From positions 496,001 through 560,000 of the forward strand of contig OZ245718.1 of NCBI GenBank assembly GCA_965227045.1: 64,000 nt of DNA, written 5' to 3'. The first letter of the stretch is position 1; each line of letters starts with the position of its first letter. This DNA comes from UBA10649 sp965227045. Its GTDB lineage: Bacteria > Actinomycetota > Actinomycetes > S36-B12. The notes under the pieces were generated by a model. It did not search any database. It saw only the letters and a list, made by a program, of their open reading frames with translations, and was not told where the DNA came from. Position numbers and translations under genes: made by a program. Shown piece after piece: positions 35,087-46,056 of this stretch.

Positions 35087-35707
35087 TCAGCGCAGGCGGC
35101 GTGCGCGAAGGACGAGGTCGTCGACGTGGTGGGCACCGGCACCGCCGTCGGGAGTGCTCCGCGGTCGCCGCTCGTCGACCTCGATAGCCCAGTCGTCGTC
35201 GAGCAGTTCCCTGACCATCGACGGCCACACATAGTTTGCGTGATCGAACTGCGGGTCGTGTGCCTGCGAGTGCTCCACATCTGCGTGATGCACGAACAGC
35301 AGCACTCCCCCGACGGCGACCGCGCCGAGCAATGCCCGCTCGGCCTCGGCGGTTGGTGTCTTCAGCAGCACGGGGTACAGCGCCGATACCAGGTCGAAGG
35401 ATCTCGCAGGCAGCATCGCGTCGACGAAGCCTGAGTGGACCCAGGTGATGTCCACGCCAGCATCGCGCGCGTGCTCCTGCGCGCGTTCGATCGCCACTCC
35501 GGAGAGCTCAAGCGCCGTGACGTCCCATCCTCCGCGGGCCAGCCACACCGCATCGGCTCCCTCGCCGCAGCCGACGTCGAGGACGCGACCGGGCGTCAGC
35601 CCGGCCAGTTCCGCGACGAGCGCCCCGTTGGGGTTGCCGCTCCACATTTGATGCTGTCCTGCGTATCTCTCGTCCCACGCCGCCTGGGTCTGCTGCTCGT
35701 TGGTCAT
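35087..35707 (-). CDS. SAM-dependent methyltransferase
   Basis: A 206-residue class I methyltransferase. The start region AAWDERYAGQHQMWSGNPNGALVAEL is typical of the family, and the SAM-binding loop is VLDVGCGEGADAVWLA with the acidic residue of motif II in VTALELSG. The substrate is not apparent; relatives act on thiols, tellurite or small metabolites. The glycosyltransferase follows on the same strand with a 55-base gap. A possible imperfect hairpin lies upstream at about 35706-35756 and may terminate the preceding operon. Confidence 0.86.
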   Translation of the reverse strand: MTNEQQTQAAWDERYAGQHQMWSGNPNGALVAELAGLTPGRVLDVGCGEGADAVWLARGGWDVTALELSGVAIERAQEHARDAGVDITWVHSGFVDAMLPARSFDLVSALYPVLLKTPTAEAERALLGAVAVGGVLLFVHHADVEHSQAHDPQFDHANYVWPSMVRELLDDDWAIEVDERRPRSTPDGGAGAHHVDDLVLRARRLR

Positions 35708-35777
35708 GCAGCAAGGGTTGCCGACGGCATCGATCAGAGCAAGCCCTGTTGCTGTTTCGGCAAATCCCAGCGTGGGC

Positions 35778-36221
35778 TCAGTGCCAGTCGCTGATCTGAA
35801 CGTCCCGCGGGGCGGGCTGTCCCGTGCCGGTCTCCACCAGCGACTTCAGGCTCATGAGGAACTGACCCCACTTCGTGCTGCAGTGGTGCATGAACTCCCC
35901 CGGTTCCTTCCAGTCCCGGTGGTTGAACAGCACGATCGTGTAGTCGCCGTCCTGGCGCAGGTCGAACTCGATGGTCGTGCCGATCCACTCTTCAGGCCCC
36001 TCGACGACGAGCCACTCGACGCGCTGCGCGGGCTGCGTGTCGACGACCTGCATATCGAACCCGCCAACCGGAGGGAAGCGGAACTCGAGTACTCCCCCGA
36101 CGTCCCCGCTCCCCTTCGTGTCTTGCGTCCACCACGCCGCGAGGCTGTCCACGTTCGTGAGCGCGTCGTACACCGTCTCGGGCGTCGGGGTGACGACGCC
36201 GACTCTGTGCAGTATGTCCAC
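35778..36221 (-). CDS. SRPBCC/AHSA1-domain protein
   Basis: A 147-residue START-like ligand-binding protein. It has PTPETVYDALTNVDSLAAWW at the N-terminus, GGVLEFRF, RVEWLVVEGPEEWIGTTIEFDL and the C-terminal helix EFMHHCSTKWGQFLMSLKSLVETG, all typical of the AHSA1 branch. The GTG start follows AGGAG by about 10 bases. It is the last gene of a three-gene minus-strand operon: SRPBCC, ArsR, SRPBCC. Such pairs are common in actinobacteria, where the ArsR protein controls the SRPBCC gene; the bound ligand is unknown. Confidence 0.86.
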   Translation of the reverse strand: MDILHRVGVVTPTPETVYDALTNVDSLAAWWTQDTKGSGDVGGVLEFRFPPVGGFDMQVVDTQPAQRVEWLVVEGPEEWIGTTIEFDLRQDGDYTIVLFNHRDWKEPGEFMHHCSTKWGQFLMSLKSLVETGTGQPAPRDVQISDWH

Positions 36222-36234
36222 CGCGATGAATCTC

Positions 36235-36576
36235 CTATCTCGTCTCGGTCGTGCGTGTGATCGCCTCGGCGATCTGCTTGATCCGGTGCAGTCGTGCATC
36301 CCACGCACTGCCCACGGACGACAACTGCGCGACCGCCTTGGCAAGCTGCGCTTCATCCACCTGGTAGATCCGCTCGCGTCCCGCAGAGGTGACGTGAACG
36401 AGTCCGACTCGATCCAGCACCGCCAGATGCTTGGACACGGCCTGTCGGGTGACGGGCAGCCCTCCGCTCAGGCTGGTAGCGGTCCCCGGACCGCTTGTCA
36501 GGAGCAGGTCGAGCATGCGCCGTCGTGTCGGGTCGCCGATCGCAGACCACAGGTCGTCGTCGATCGCGGTGATCAT
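36235..36576 (-). CDS. ArsR-family winged-helix repressor
   Basis: A 113-residue regulator with DDDLWSAIGDPTRRRMLDLLL and the recognition region LSGGLPVTRQAVSKHLAVLDRVGLVHVTSAGRERIYQV. It has no Cys pair for metal sensing, so it is of the SdpR-like, non-metal type. The ATG shares ATGA with the stop of the upstream SRPBCC gene. Two matching 17-bp sites flank the promoter of the operon and are its likely binding sites, implying autorepression. Confidence 0.9.
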   Translation of the reverse strand: MITAIDDDLWSAIGDPTRRRMLDLLLTSGPGTATSLSGGLPVTRQAVSKHLAVLDRVGLVHVTSAGRERIYQVDEAQLAKAVAQLSSVGSAWDARLHRIKQIAEAITRTTETR

Positions 36577-37034
36577 GACCGCGCGGCAACGGATGCGGCG
36601 TACGGCGCGAGTCGCGGCATGAAGTGGTTCCAGCCGTTCTCGTGGTCTCGGTATGCCTCCTCGAGCACCGCGGCCTCCCATCCCATCTCCCGGAAGCCGG
36701 TCTCGGTCATCTTCACCACGGTTCCCGAGCCGGATGGCGTCAGGTCGAAGGTGACGAGCAGCGAGTTGCCCGCGGCCGCGACCTCGTCGACCGGATGGAT
36801 CCACCGGAACGTGAAGCTGCGGGGCGGCTGGACGTTGAGGACCGTGAACGTTTCTGTCTTCCTGCCCGTGCCGATGTCGCCGAAGGCGATCTCCCCCACC
36901 GCTCCCGGCACCAGTTCGTAGGACGCGTCGTCGGGCCACCAGCCCTTGATGTGCTCGGGACTGCTGACGACCTCGAACACGATCTCGGGTGACGCGTCGA
37001 CGTAGACCTCGCGCTCGATGGTTCCGAACTCCAT
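36573..37034 (-). CDS. SRPBCC/AHSA1-domain protein, operon leader
   Basis: A 153-residue START-like protein, first gene of the ArsR operon. It contains TIEREVYVDASPEIVFEVVSSPEHIKGWWPDDA, the beta region FTFRWIHPVDE, and the ending EAYRDHENGWNHFMPRLAPYA, typical of AHSA1 proteins. The ATG at 37034 is preceded by GGAGG at a good distance; a frame starting ten codons earlier would include the operator and is unlikely. It is a diverged homologue of the third gene in the operon. Confidence 0.87.
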   Translation of the reverse strand: MEFGTIEREVYVDASPEIVFEVVSSPEHIKGWWPDDASYELVPGAVGEIAFGDIGTGRKTETFTVLNVQPPRSFTFRWIHPVDEVAAAGNSLLVTFDLTPSGSGTVVKMTETGFREMGWEAAVLEEAYRDHENGWNHFMPRLAPYAASVAARS

Positions 37035-37044
37035 GACTTCCTCC

Positions 37045-37061
37045 TGCAATGTTTGGTTGCA
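37045..37061. promoter_or_regulatory. ArsR operator, proximal site
   Basis: On the minus strand the site reads TGCAACCAAACATTGCA. It matches the distal site as TGCAACCA-N4-TTGC(A/G). It lies between the -10 element and the ribosome-binding site, where binding would block transcription. Confidence 0.6.
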
Positions 37062-37065
37062 CATG

Positions 37066-37094
37066 AGGTTAGCGGGTCAAGACGGCAAGTGCAA
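37066..37094 (-). promoter_or_regulatory. Promoter of the SRPBCC-ArsR operon
   Basis: On the minus strand TTGCAC (complement of 37089-37094) and TAACCT (complement of 37066-37071) are separated by 17 bases, the ideal spacing. The -35 element lies inside the distal operator. Confidence 0.55.
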
Positions 37095-37106
37095 CCATCA
37101 GTTGCG
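37090..37106. promoter_or_regulatory. ArsR operator, distal site
   Basis: TGCAACCATCAGTTGCG carries a GCAAC-N5-GTTGC palindrome and matches the proximal site in inverted orientation. The centres of the two sites are about 45 bp apart. The site is also about 25 bp upstream of the -10 of the divergent HAD gene, so it could affect that gene too. Confidence 0.6.
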
Positions 37107-37130
37107 TATCGAATCGTCATCCGGACCTCG

Positions 37131-37143
37131 TAGGGTCGCTTCC
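37131..37143 (+). promoter_or_regulatory. Near-leaderless promoter of HAD hydrolase
   Basis: TAGGGT ends 7 bases before GTG 37144 and supports that start. Confidence 0.5.
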
Positions 37144-37971
37144 GTGCTGGAGGGGATCTCGATCGTCGCGACCGATCTCGACGGCACCCTCTTGACGTCC
37201 GAGGGCCAGATCAGCGAGCGCACGAGGACGGCGCTGGAGCGCGCGGCGCAGGCCGGCATCACGGTGATCGTCGTCACCGCCCGGCCCTACTGGGCGCTTC
37301 GCGACTTGAACTTGCGCGATGTGCACGCGCTGGTCATCTGCGTGAACGGCGCGCTCATCGTGGACCTGGAGACGGACGCCGTCGTCTCGTCCGCAGTACT
37401 CCGCGATATTGACGTGCAGGACATCGCCGCGAGACTGCGTGCGCTGGCGCCGGGGATCGCCTTCGCCGTGGAGACGCCCACGCACTACGGGCACGAACCT
37501 CACTACGCCAACAAGTGGCCGATGCCCGTCGGCTCCCCGATCGACTCACTCGACCGCCTGGCGCCGGACGGTGTCCTCAAACTCCTCGGGCGTCATACGG
37601 ACGTGACTGTCGCTCGCCTGCTGGAGATTGCCGAGTTCGTCGGTCCGTCGGCGTCAGTGACCTTCTCGGAGGGTGACGGACTGGTCGAGCTGGGTCCTGC
37701 CGGAGTGTCGAAGGGTTCGGGACTCAGCGAGGTGGTGAGCATGCTCGGTCGCAGCAGCGACGACGTCGTGGCGATCGGCGACATGCCCAACGACCTGCCG
37801 ATGCTGGCCTGGGCTCGGGTTGCGGCAGCCGTGGCGAACGCGCACCCCGATGTGATCGACGCCGCGGACATGGTGGTCGCACGAAACGATGACAACGGGG
37901 TCGCGCATCTCATCGACCTGGTCATTCAGGCCAATGCGAGGACTAGCGGAAGTCGTTCTCCGTCAGGTTGA
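37144..37971 (+). CDS. Cof-type HAD-IIB hydrolase
   Basis: A 275-residue phosphatase of the Cof family, acting on sugar phosphates, nucleotides or flavin mononucleotide in relatives. Motif I is VATDLDGTLLTSEG with both catalytic Asp, motif II is VIVVTARPYWAL, motif III is the Lys in GVSKGSGL, and motif IV is VAIGDMPNDLPMLAWA. The C2-type cap domain lies between about residues 85 and 185. The last 29 bases overlap the convergent NTF2-like gene. It is transcribed away from the ArsR operon. Confidence 0.88.
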   Translation: MLEGISIVATDLDGTLLTSEGQISERTRTALERAAQAGITVIVVTARPYWALRDLNLRDVHALVICVNGALIVDLETDAVVSSAVLRDIDVQDIAARLRALAPGIAFAVETPTHYGHEPHYANKWPMPVGSPIDSLDRLAPDGVLKLLGRHTDVTVARLLEIAEFVGPSASVTFSEGDGLVELGPAGVSKGSGLSEVVSMLGRSSDDVVAIGDMPNDLPMLAWARVAAAVANAHPDVIDAADMVVARNDDNGVAHLIDLVIQANARTSGSRSPSG

Positions 37972-38323
37972 TGACCCATGCACGACGCTCGCAGATCTTG
38001 CCATCTCGCATCACGAACACCTCGGCCATCGACATCTGCCAGGTCTCGCCGGTGTCGCGCTGCACGGTTCCGGTGAGCTCCGCCATGATCACGTCGCCCT
38101 CCTCGACCATGCGTACGACGGTGAGCGTCGGTGCGCCGACGAAGCCCTCGCCGTCGATCGCGGCGTCGTAGGCGGCCTTGCCCTCCAACTGGAACGCGCC
38201 GTAGACCGTCCACTTGATGTCGTCGGTGAGGCAGCTGAGGATCTTCGCGTGGTCCATCGTGCGGAACCCGTCGAGGTACTCGGTCACCGTGCGCTTGTTG
38301 GTGGACAGTGCCGCGTCGCTCAT
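37943..38323 (-). CDS. NTF2-like / SnoaL-fold protein
   Basis: A 126-residue small cone-shaped protein with EYLDGFRTMDHAKILSCLTDDIKWTVYGAFQLEGKAAYDAAIDGEGF and a strand-rich C-terminal half ending CERRAWVINLTENDF. Similar to nuclear-transport-factor-2-like limonene-hydrolase or ketosteroid-isomerase folds; activity is unknown. ATG 38323 is used because TAGGGT lies 7 bases upstream on this strand. Confidence 0.83.
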   Translation of the reverse strand: MSDAALSTNKRTVTEYLDGFRTMDHAKILSCLTDDIKWTVYGAFQLEGKAAYDAAIDGEGFVGAPTLTVVRMVEEGDVIMAELTGTVQRDTGETWQMSMAEVFVMRDGKICERRAWVINLTENDFR

Positions 38324-38336
38324 GCGCACCACCCTA
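38324..38336 (-). promoter_or_regulatory. Near-leaderless promoter of NTF2-like gene
   Basis: On the minus strand TAGGGT is followed by 7 bases and ATG 38323. Confidence 0.45.
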
Positions 38337-38355
38337 GGGCCGTCAGGTGGCGCAC

Positions 38356-39351
38356 CTAGCTGGTGGCGAGCGCCACCAGCTCAAGCTCCTCGGCCCGGTC
38401 CAGGCCAGCCCTGCGGGGGCGATCGAGGCCGCGTTCGCGCTCGTCGGCCAGGACGTCGCGCGTCGTGTCGACGAGCGGTCGGCGAACCAGGCCGTTCGCG
38501 AGGGCGCGCACGTCGGAGCGGCAGCTGAAACCGGCGTACTCGGGAAGGTTCAGCCACAGCGGAAGCGACCTCGGCCCGGACCAGATGGCGACCTCGTGCT
38601 CGACCAGCCACTCGGGGCTGACGAGGACCTGCGCCCCGGTGAAGCCAGCGACGTCGGCCGCCAGGGCGACGACGTCGGACAGTGGCATCGCGGCGCCGCA
38701 CGCGTTGATGGGGCCCTTCGTACCGATCGACGCGGCGGCGACGATCCACGAGGCGAGATCGCGAACATCGATGAGCTGCGTCGACAACTCTGGGCTGTCC
38801 GGAACGAGCACCGGCCCGTCGTCCGCGAGCGCAAAGCGCGAGACCCAGTAGCCGAAGCGGTCGCTCGGGTCGCCGGGGCCGCCGATGAGGCCCGCGCGGG
38901 CGAGGAATGCCCGCTCCCCCAGTCCGGCAACGACGAGGTCCTCGCATGCGGCCTTCGCCGGGCCGTACGTCTCCCACGTCGCCGCCTCGCCTGCGGGCAG
39001 CGGCGCGTGGCGGGTCGATGACTCGTCGGAGTCGGGAATGTCGCTGCGCGCGTACACAGAGCCAGACGAGACGTACGTCCAGTGGGCGGCGCGGTGCGCG
39101 AGTGCGTCGACCGCGCCGGCCACGAAGTCCGGCTGCCAGGAGACATCGACAACGGCGTCCCAGTCGCGATCGCGTACCGCGTCGTAGGCATGTGTATCCC
39201 GTCGGTCCGCCGCCACGAACTCGATGCCCTCGGCTGGCGGCCCTGCCTCCCCGCGAGCGATGCAGGTGACCCGCATGCCGAGATCGCGAGCCTGCGTCGC
39301 GATCTCGCGGCCGAGCCATTGCGTGCCGCCCAGAACTAGCAGAGTCGTCAT
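38356..39351 (-). CDS. NAD-dependent epimerase/dehydratase family protein
   Basis: A 331-residue extended short-chain dehydrogenase. The dinucleotide site is LVLGGTQWLGREIA, slightly different from the usual GxxGxxG. Further segments are WTYVSSGSVYARSD and TYGPAKAACED (YxxxK). The body resembles reductase-like proteins that act on sugar or isoprenoid substrates. ATG 39351 is preceded by TAGGGT with a 7-base gap. It sits between ChrA upstream and the NTF2-like gene downstream, all on the minus strand. Confidence 0.85.
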   Translation of the reverse strand: MTTLLVLGGTQWLGREIATQARDLGMRVTCIARGEAGPPAEGIEFVAADRRDTHAYDAVRDRDWDAVVDVSWQPDFVAGAVDALAHRAAHWTYVSSGSVYARSDIPDSDESSTRHAPLPAGEAATWETYGPAKAACEDLVVAGLGERAFLARAGLIGGPGDPSDRFGYWVSRFALADDGPVLVPDSPELSTQLIDVRDLASWIVAAASIGTKGPINACGAAMPLSDVVALAADVAGFTGAQVLVSPEWLVEHEVAIWSGPRSLPLWLNLPEYAGFSCRSDVRALANGLVRRPLVDTTRDVLADERERGLDRPRRAGLDRAEELELVALATS

Positions 39352-39364
39352 GCTCACGACCCTA
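39352..39364 (-). promoter_or_regulatory. Near-leaderless promoter of epimerase gene
   Basis: On the minus strand TAGGGT, overlapping the end of chrA, is followed by 7 bases and ATG 39351. Confidence 0.45.
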
Positions 39365-40741
39365 TGTGAGGCCCAGGAGCGCAACGGCGGTGCCGAGCGC
39401 GGCGCTCACCGCGAGCACCTTCAGTGTGCCGACCTTGAAACGGAAGACGAGGACTGCCGCGACCAGCGAGATCGCGATCGATGCGTACTGGATGCTCGAC
39501 CACTCGGGCACGGAAAGGTGGAACGGGCCAACCGTCTCGTCGGTGACCGTCCCGAACATCGTGTGGAGGGCGAACCACACGGCGAGGTTCAGGACGACGC
39601 CAGCGACCGCGGCCCCGATTGCCGTGAGAGCGTGGCTGAGCGCGCGATTGTCGCGGAGCCGCTCGACCCACGGCGCCCCCAGGAAGATGAACAAGAAGCA
39701 CGGGACGAACGTGACCCAGACGGTGATCACCGATCCGAGAAAGCCCGCGAGGAGCGGCGGGAGTGATCCGGGGTTGTTATAGGCCGCGAGGAAGCCGACG
39801 AACTGAACCACCATGATCAACGGGCCGGGTGTTGTCTCGGCGAGCCCGAGTCCGGTGATCATGTCGTTCGGCGTTATCCAGCCATATCGGTCGACCGCCT
39901 GCTGCGCCACGTATCCCAGCACGGCGTAGGCGCCGCCGAAGGTGACGACGGCGGCCTTGGAAAACAAGAGTGCTTCCTGGGTGAAGATGCTCGACGTGCC
40001 GAGCAGGACGACTAGTCCGATCACCGGAATCATCCACAGCACGAGTGCGATGCCCGCTGCCCGAAGCGCCGATCTCGACGCGGTGCGAGTGATGTGCTCG
40101 TCGTCGGGCAGCAGGGCCTTCGGCCCGTCCTCGTCGGTCTCGCGTCCGTGTCGGCCGAGCGGGAACCAGTGCGGACGCGACCGTCCAGCGAACCAGCCGA
40201 ACAGCCCGGCCACGAGGATGATCAGTGGGAACGGGATGTTGAGGACGAAGATCGCCAAGAAGGACGATCCCGCGATGATGCGGAGCGCCGTGCTTCGCAG
40301 GGTGCGCCGTCCGATGCGAATGACCGCCTCGACGACGATCGCGACGACCGCAGCCTGGATGCCGAAGAGGAGCCCCGACACCCACGTGACCTGTCCGAAC
40401 ACGGCGTACATCACCGACAAGGCGAGCATGGCAATGAATCCGGGGATCACGAAGAGCGATCCGGCGAACACTCCGCCGCGTACTCCGTGCATGAGCCACC
40501 CCACGTAGGTGGCCAGTTGCTGGGCCTCAGGGCCGGGCAGCACCATGCAGTAGTTCAGGGCGTGGAGGAACCGTCGCTCGCTGACCCAGTTGCGTCGCTC
40601 GACGATCTCCCTGTGCATGACCGCGATCTGGCCGGCCGGGCCGCCGAAGCTGTTCACGCCGATGTATGCCCAGACCCGGACCGCAGATCGCAGACTGACG
40701 CCGTGCCCCGGGACCGCTGAATCCCGAGGATGGTCCGTCAC
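39362..40741 (-). CDS. chrA: Chromate transporter ChrA
   Basis: A 459-residue bidomain member of the CHR family, which exports chromate. Each half carries the family motif: YIGVNSFGGPAGQIAVMHREIVERRNW with LPGPEAQQLATYVGWLMHG in the first, and AVVTFGGAYAVLGYVAQQAVDRYGWI with AETTPGPLIMVVQFVGFLAAY in the second. About ten to twelve membrane helices are apparent. The GTG start has AGGGGG upstream. A strong terminator hairpin separates it from the upstream SHOCT gene. The physiological substrate might be another oxyanion such as sulfate. Confidence 0.92.
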   Translation of the reverse strand: MTDHPRDSAVPGHGVSLRSAVRVWAYIGVNSFGGPAGQIAVMHREIVERRNWVSERRFLHALNYCMVLPGPEAQQLATYVGWLMHGVRGGVFAGSLFVIPGFIAMLALSVMYAVFGQVTWVSGLLFGIQAAVVAIVVEAVIRIGRRTLRSTALRIIAGSSFLAIFVLNIPFPLIILVAGLFGWFAGRSRPHWFPLGRHGRETDEDGPKALLPDDEHITRTASRSALRAAGIALVLWMIPVIGLVVLLGTSSIFTQEALLFSKAAVVTFGGAYAVLGYVAQQAVDRYGWITPNDMITGLGLAETTPGPLIMVVQFVGFLAAYNNPGSLPPLLAGFLGSVITVWVTFVPCFLFIFLGAPWVERLRDNRALSHALTAIGAAVAGVVLNLAVWFALHTMFGTVTDETVGPFHLSVPEWSSIQYASIAISLVAAVLVFRFKVGTLKVLAVSAALGTAVALLGLT

Positions 40742-40759
40742 CGGGTCCCCCTCACAAGC

Positions 40760-40796
40760 GTTCGGCCCCGCCGACCGAAGTCGAGCGGGGCCGAAC
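40760..40796 (-). terminator. Intrinsic terminator after SHOCT gene
   Basis: GTTCGGCCCCGC and GCGGGGCCGAAC make a perfect 12-bp stem with a 13-base loop, 15 bases after the stop of the upstream minus-strand gene. There is no long U tract, as is common in high-G+C actinobacteria. Confidence 0.75.
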
Positions 40797-40810
40797 CTAT
40801 CGAACGTGGA

Positions 40811-41197
40811 CTACGCCAGGGCCTTGGCCTTCAGCGCATCGAACTCGCTCTGGTTGATCGTGCCAGCGTCGAGCAGCGCCTTGGCTGATGCGATCTCGTC
40901 GGTCGCCGACGCAGCAGTGCCTGCGGCGGACTGTATGTACGCCTTCTGCTGAGCCTGCGCCTTCTCCATGGCCGCCTGACGACGCTCGGACATGCTCTTG
41001 CCGCGAACGATCAGGTAGATCAGCGTCGAGATGGGGGGAAGGATGATGAGGGCAACAACCCACACGGCCTTCTGCCAGCCCTTCATCGTGTGATCGCCGA
41101 ACAGGTCGAAGAGGACCATGAACCAGATCATGAAGAACATGATGAAAATGAAGATCCAGATGATCTGGATGATGAACGTGCCGAAATCCGAATTCAT
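40811..41197 (-). CDS. PLDc_N and SHOCT domain membrane protein
   Basis: A 128-residue protein with two membrane helices (TFIIQIIWIFIFIMFFMIWFM and AVWVVALIILPPISTLIYLIV) separated by a short loop, as in the PLDc_N family. A charged coiled region with SERRQAAMEKAQAQQKAY follows, and then a C-terminal SHOCT motif (IASAKALLDAGTINQSEFDALKAKAL). Function is unknown. The ATG at 41197 has GGAG 9 bases upstream. It is monocistronic by the hairpin that follows. Confidence 0.85.
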   Translation of the reverse strand: MNSDFGTFIIQIIWIFIFIMFFMIWFMVLFDLFGDHTMKGWQKAVWVVALIILPPISTLIYLIVRGKSMSERRQAAMEKAQAQQKAYIQSAAGTAASATDEIASAKALLDAGTINQSEFDALKAKALA

Positions 41198-41225
41198 GTG
41201 TGGTGTCTCCCGCTCGTTGGTGTGC

Positions 41226-41650
41226 TCACCGTAGCGCTTGCGGAAACGCCTCCGTGTGGTATCCCATCCCCGCGAGTCGCGCCAGCACCGAATCGTCGTC
41301 ATCGATCACGACGACGACCTCTTCGGGGGCCCCGATGGAGGCGATCAGCCCCGCCTTGAAGACGGCTGCGGGACGCCGGTCCGAGTCCGGTCGTAGGAGC
41401 ACCGTGGGCGTTCCCATTCCGTTGGCCGCCAGCCATGCCACCGTGTCGGCGCGGCACCGCTCCGGCCGGCCCGTGAGCAGGACGACGTCGTTCCTTGCCG
41501 ACTCCTCGAGCAGCCTCTGCCGGCCCTCCTCGATCACGGCGTCACCCCCGACCTCTCCGAAGAAGGCGTCCCAGTCCTTGGGCTTCTTCGTGACGTGGTG
41601 TTCGCGGTGAGTCGCGTCCGCGAGCACCCCGTCGATGTCGAAGATGGAGA

Positions 41651-41654
<4 letters not shown>
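41226..41654 (-). CDS. HAD-family phosphatase, PNKP-like, coupled to gcvP
   Basis: A 142-residue small HAD protein: motif I SIFDIDGVLADATHR, motif II VVLLTGRPERCRADT, and a late VVVIDDDDSVLARLAGMGY. It resembles the phosphatase half of polynucleotide kinase 3'-phosphatase or swiss-army-knife HADs. GTG 41654 is selected since it shares GTGA with the gcvP stop; an ATG ten codons upstream would overlap gcvP by 34 bases. Coupling to the glycine-cleavage P protein is unexpected, and its substrate is unknown. Confidence 0.78.
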
Positions 41655-44533
<2,879 letters not shown>

Positions 44534-44602
44534 GGCTCACCTCTGTGGTGCGGGCATGCCCGAGGGCACACGGGGCCGGCGACCACGGTCGTGGCCGCCA
44601 CT

Positions 44603-44797
44603 CCCCCTCTGTAGCCCACGCACTGCGTGACCTGAGAGCTTCACCGTCCGCCGCGGGCGGTCGGCTTTCACCGTCGGTAGGGATCGAACGAGTCGATCCC
44701 GCTTTCCAGAGGTGCCTTCCCCGAGCGGTCCTGCTGCCTGAGAGGTTGTCGGGGAGATTGCTCCTTCGGCGCCTGGCGAACCAGGTCTCTCCCGCAC
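44603..44797 (-). ncRNA. Tandem glycine riboswitch upstream of gcvP
   Basis: The leader of gcvP carries two glycine-aptamer-like domains in series. On the minus strand the first has GCGGGAGAGACC, then GGCGCCGAAGGAGCAA and CCTCTCAGGCA (about 44797-44722). The second has CTCTGGAAAGCGGG, GACGGTGAAAGCC and GGACGGTGAAGCTCTCAGG (about 44711-44605). These are the conserved core strings of the class. Tandem glycine riboswitches usually turn on glycine-cleavage genes when glycine is high; the expression platform is presumably the 70 bases before the ATG. Confidence 0.92.
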
Positions 44798-44816
44798 GGG
44801 GTCTATCAGCGACGCA

Positions 44817-44822
44817 ATCCTA
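44817..44822 (-). promoter_or_regulatory. Promoter -10 for riboswitch and gcvP
   Basis: On the minus strand TAGGAT lies about 20 bases before the first aptamer and just after the stop of the MerR gene, so gcvP RNA can start independently there. Confidence 0.5.
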
Positions 44823-44825
44823 CAA

Positions 44826-45413
<588 letters not shown>

Positions 45414-45436
45414 TGCATCCTCCTGTTGCCCTGCTC

Positions 45437-45451
45437 GTGTGTCACACACTA
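45437..45451 (-). promoter_or_regulatory. MerR gene promoter overlapped by a 13-bp palindrome
   Basis: GTGTGT-C-ACACAC (45437-45449) is a perfect odd palindrome. It overlaps the minus-strand -10 hexamer TAGTGT (complement of 45446-45451). A dimer of the MerR protein could bind here. Confidence 0.5.
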
Positions 45452-45579
45452 GCGATGTGTCTGTGGTGATGGGCTTGACGTTAGGGACAGGTGGGACTGC
45501 CGTCAAAGGCCGCGTGCGGCGTGTCGTCGGGCAAAGTCTCAACCTCTCGCTGAGGTTCGTGGTGCCCGGATCGAGCGAT

Positions 45580-46056
45580 TCAGGAGGCGAAATCCTCAGG
45601 TGAAATCTGGTCCAGGAACTCGCGGAACTTCTCCACCTGGTCCTCGTCGGGGGCTGGCTCGTCGTCGGGCAGGTCGATGCCCGCCTCCTCCATGACCTCG
45701 ACGGCGCCGCGGATCGGAGCATCAACCCGCAGCGCCAGCGCGATCGCGTCGGACGGCCGAGCGCTGACCTCGGTGCCGTTGCTGAACACCAGCAGCGCGT
45801 AGAAGACGCCGTCTTCCAGGGAGGTGATTCGCACCTCGGTCAACTGGATGTCGAGCGCCGCGAGGATGTCCCTGAGCAGGTCGTGGGTGAGCGGCCTCGG
45901 CGGCACGATTCCCTGCTGCGCGTAGGCGATGGCGGTTGCCTCGACGGCTCCGACCCAGATGGGCAGGTAACGCCCACCAGCCCGGTCGCGCAGCAGCACG
46001 ATGGGGTTGTTCGACGGCATCTCCACGCGCACACCGACGACCTCGAGATCCAGCAC
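45580..46056 (-). CDS. DUF151 bifunctional nuclease-family protein (Rv1829 type)
   Basis: A 158-residue DUF151 protein; plant members have DNase and RNase activity, bacterial roles are little known. Signatures are VEMPSNNPIVLLRDRAGGRYLPIWVGAVEATAIAYA, PRPLTHDLLRDIL, and ARPSDAIALALRVDAPI. GTG 46056 is preferred over GTG 46062 because TACCCT ends exactly 6 bases before it. The product then starts LDLEVVGVRVE in line with the start I recall for the Mycobacterium protein. The tail EVEKF-like DQVEKFREFLDQISPEDF is also conserved. Confidence 0.88.
   Translation of the reverse strand: MLDLEVVGVRVEMPSNNPIVLLRDRAGGRYLPIWVGAVEATAIAYAQQGIVPPRPLTHDLLRDILAALDIQLTEVRITSLEDGVFYALLVFSNGTEVSARPSDAIALALRVDAPIRGAVEVMEEAGIDLPDDEPAPDEDQVEKFREFLDQISPEDFAS

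Noticed and set aside
40760..40796. Attachment site or transposon end
   Set aside because: It is a single perfect 12-bp hairpin directly after a stop codon with no integrase or direct repeats nearby, so a terminator explains it.
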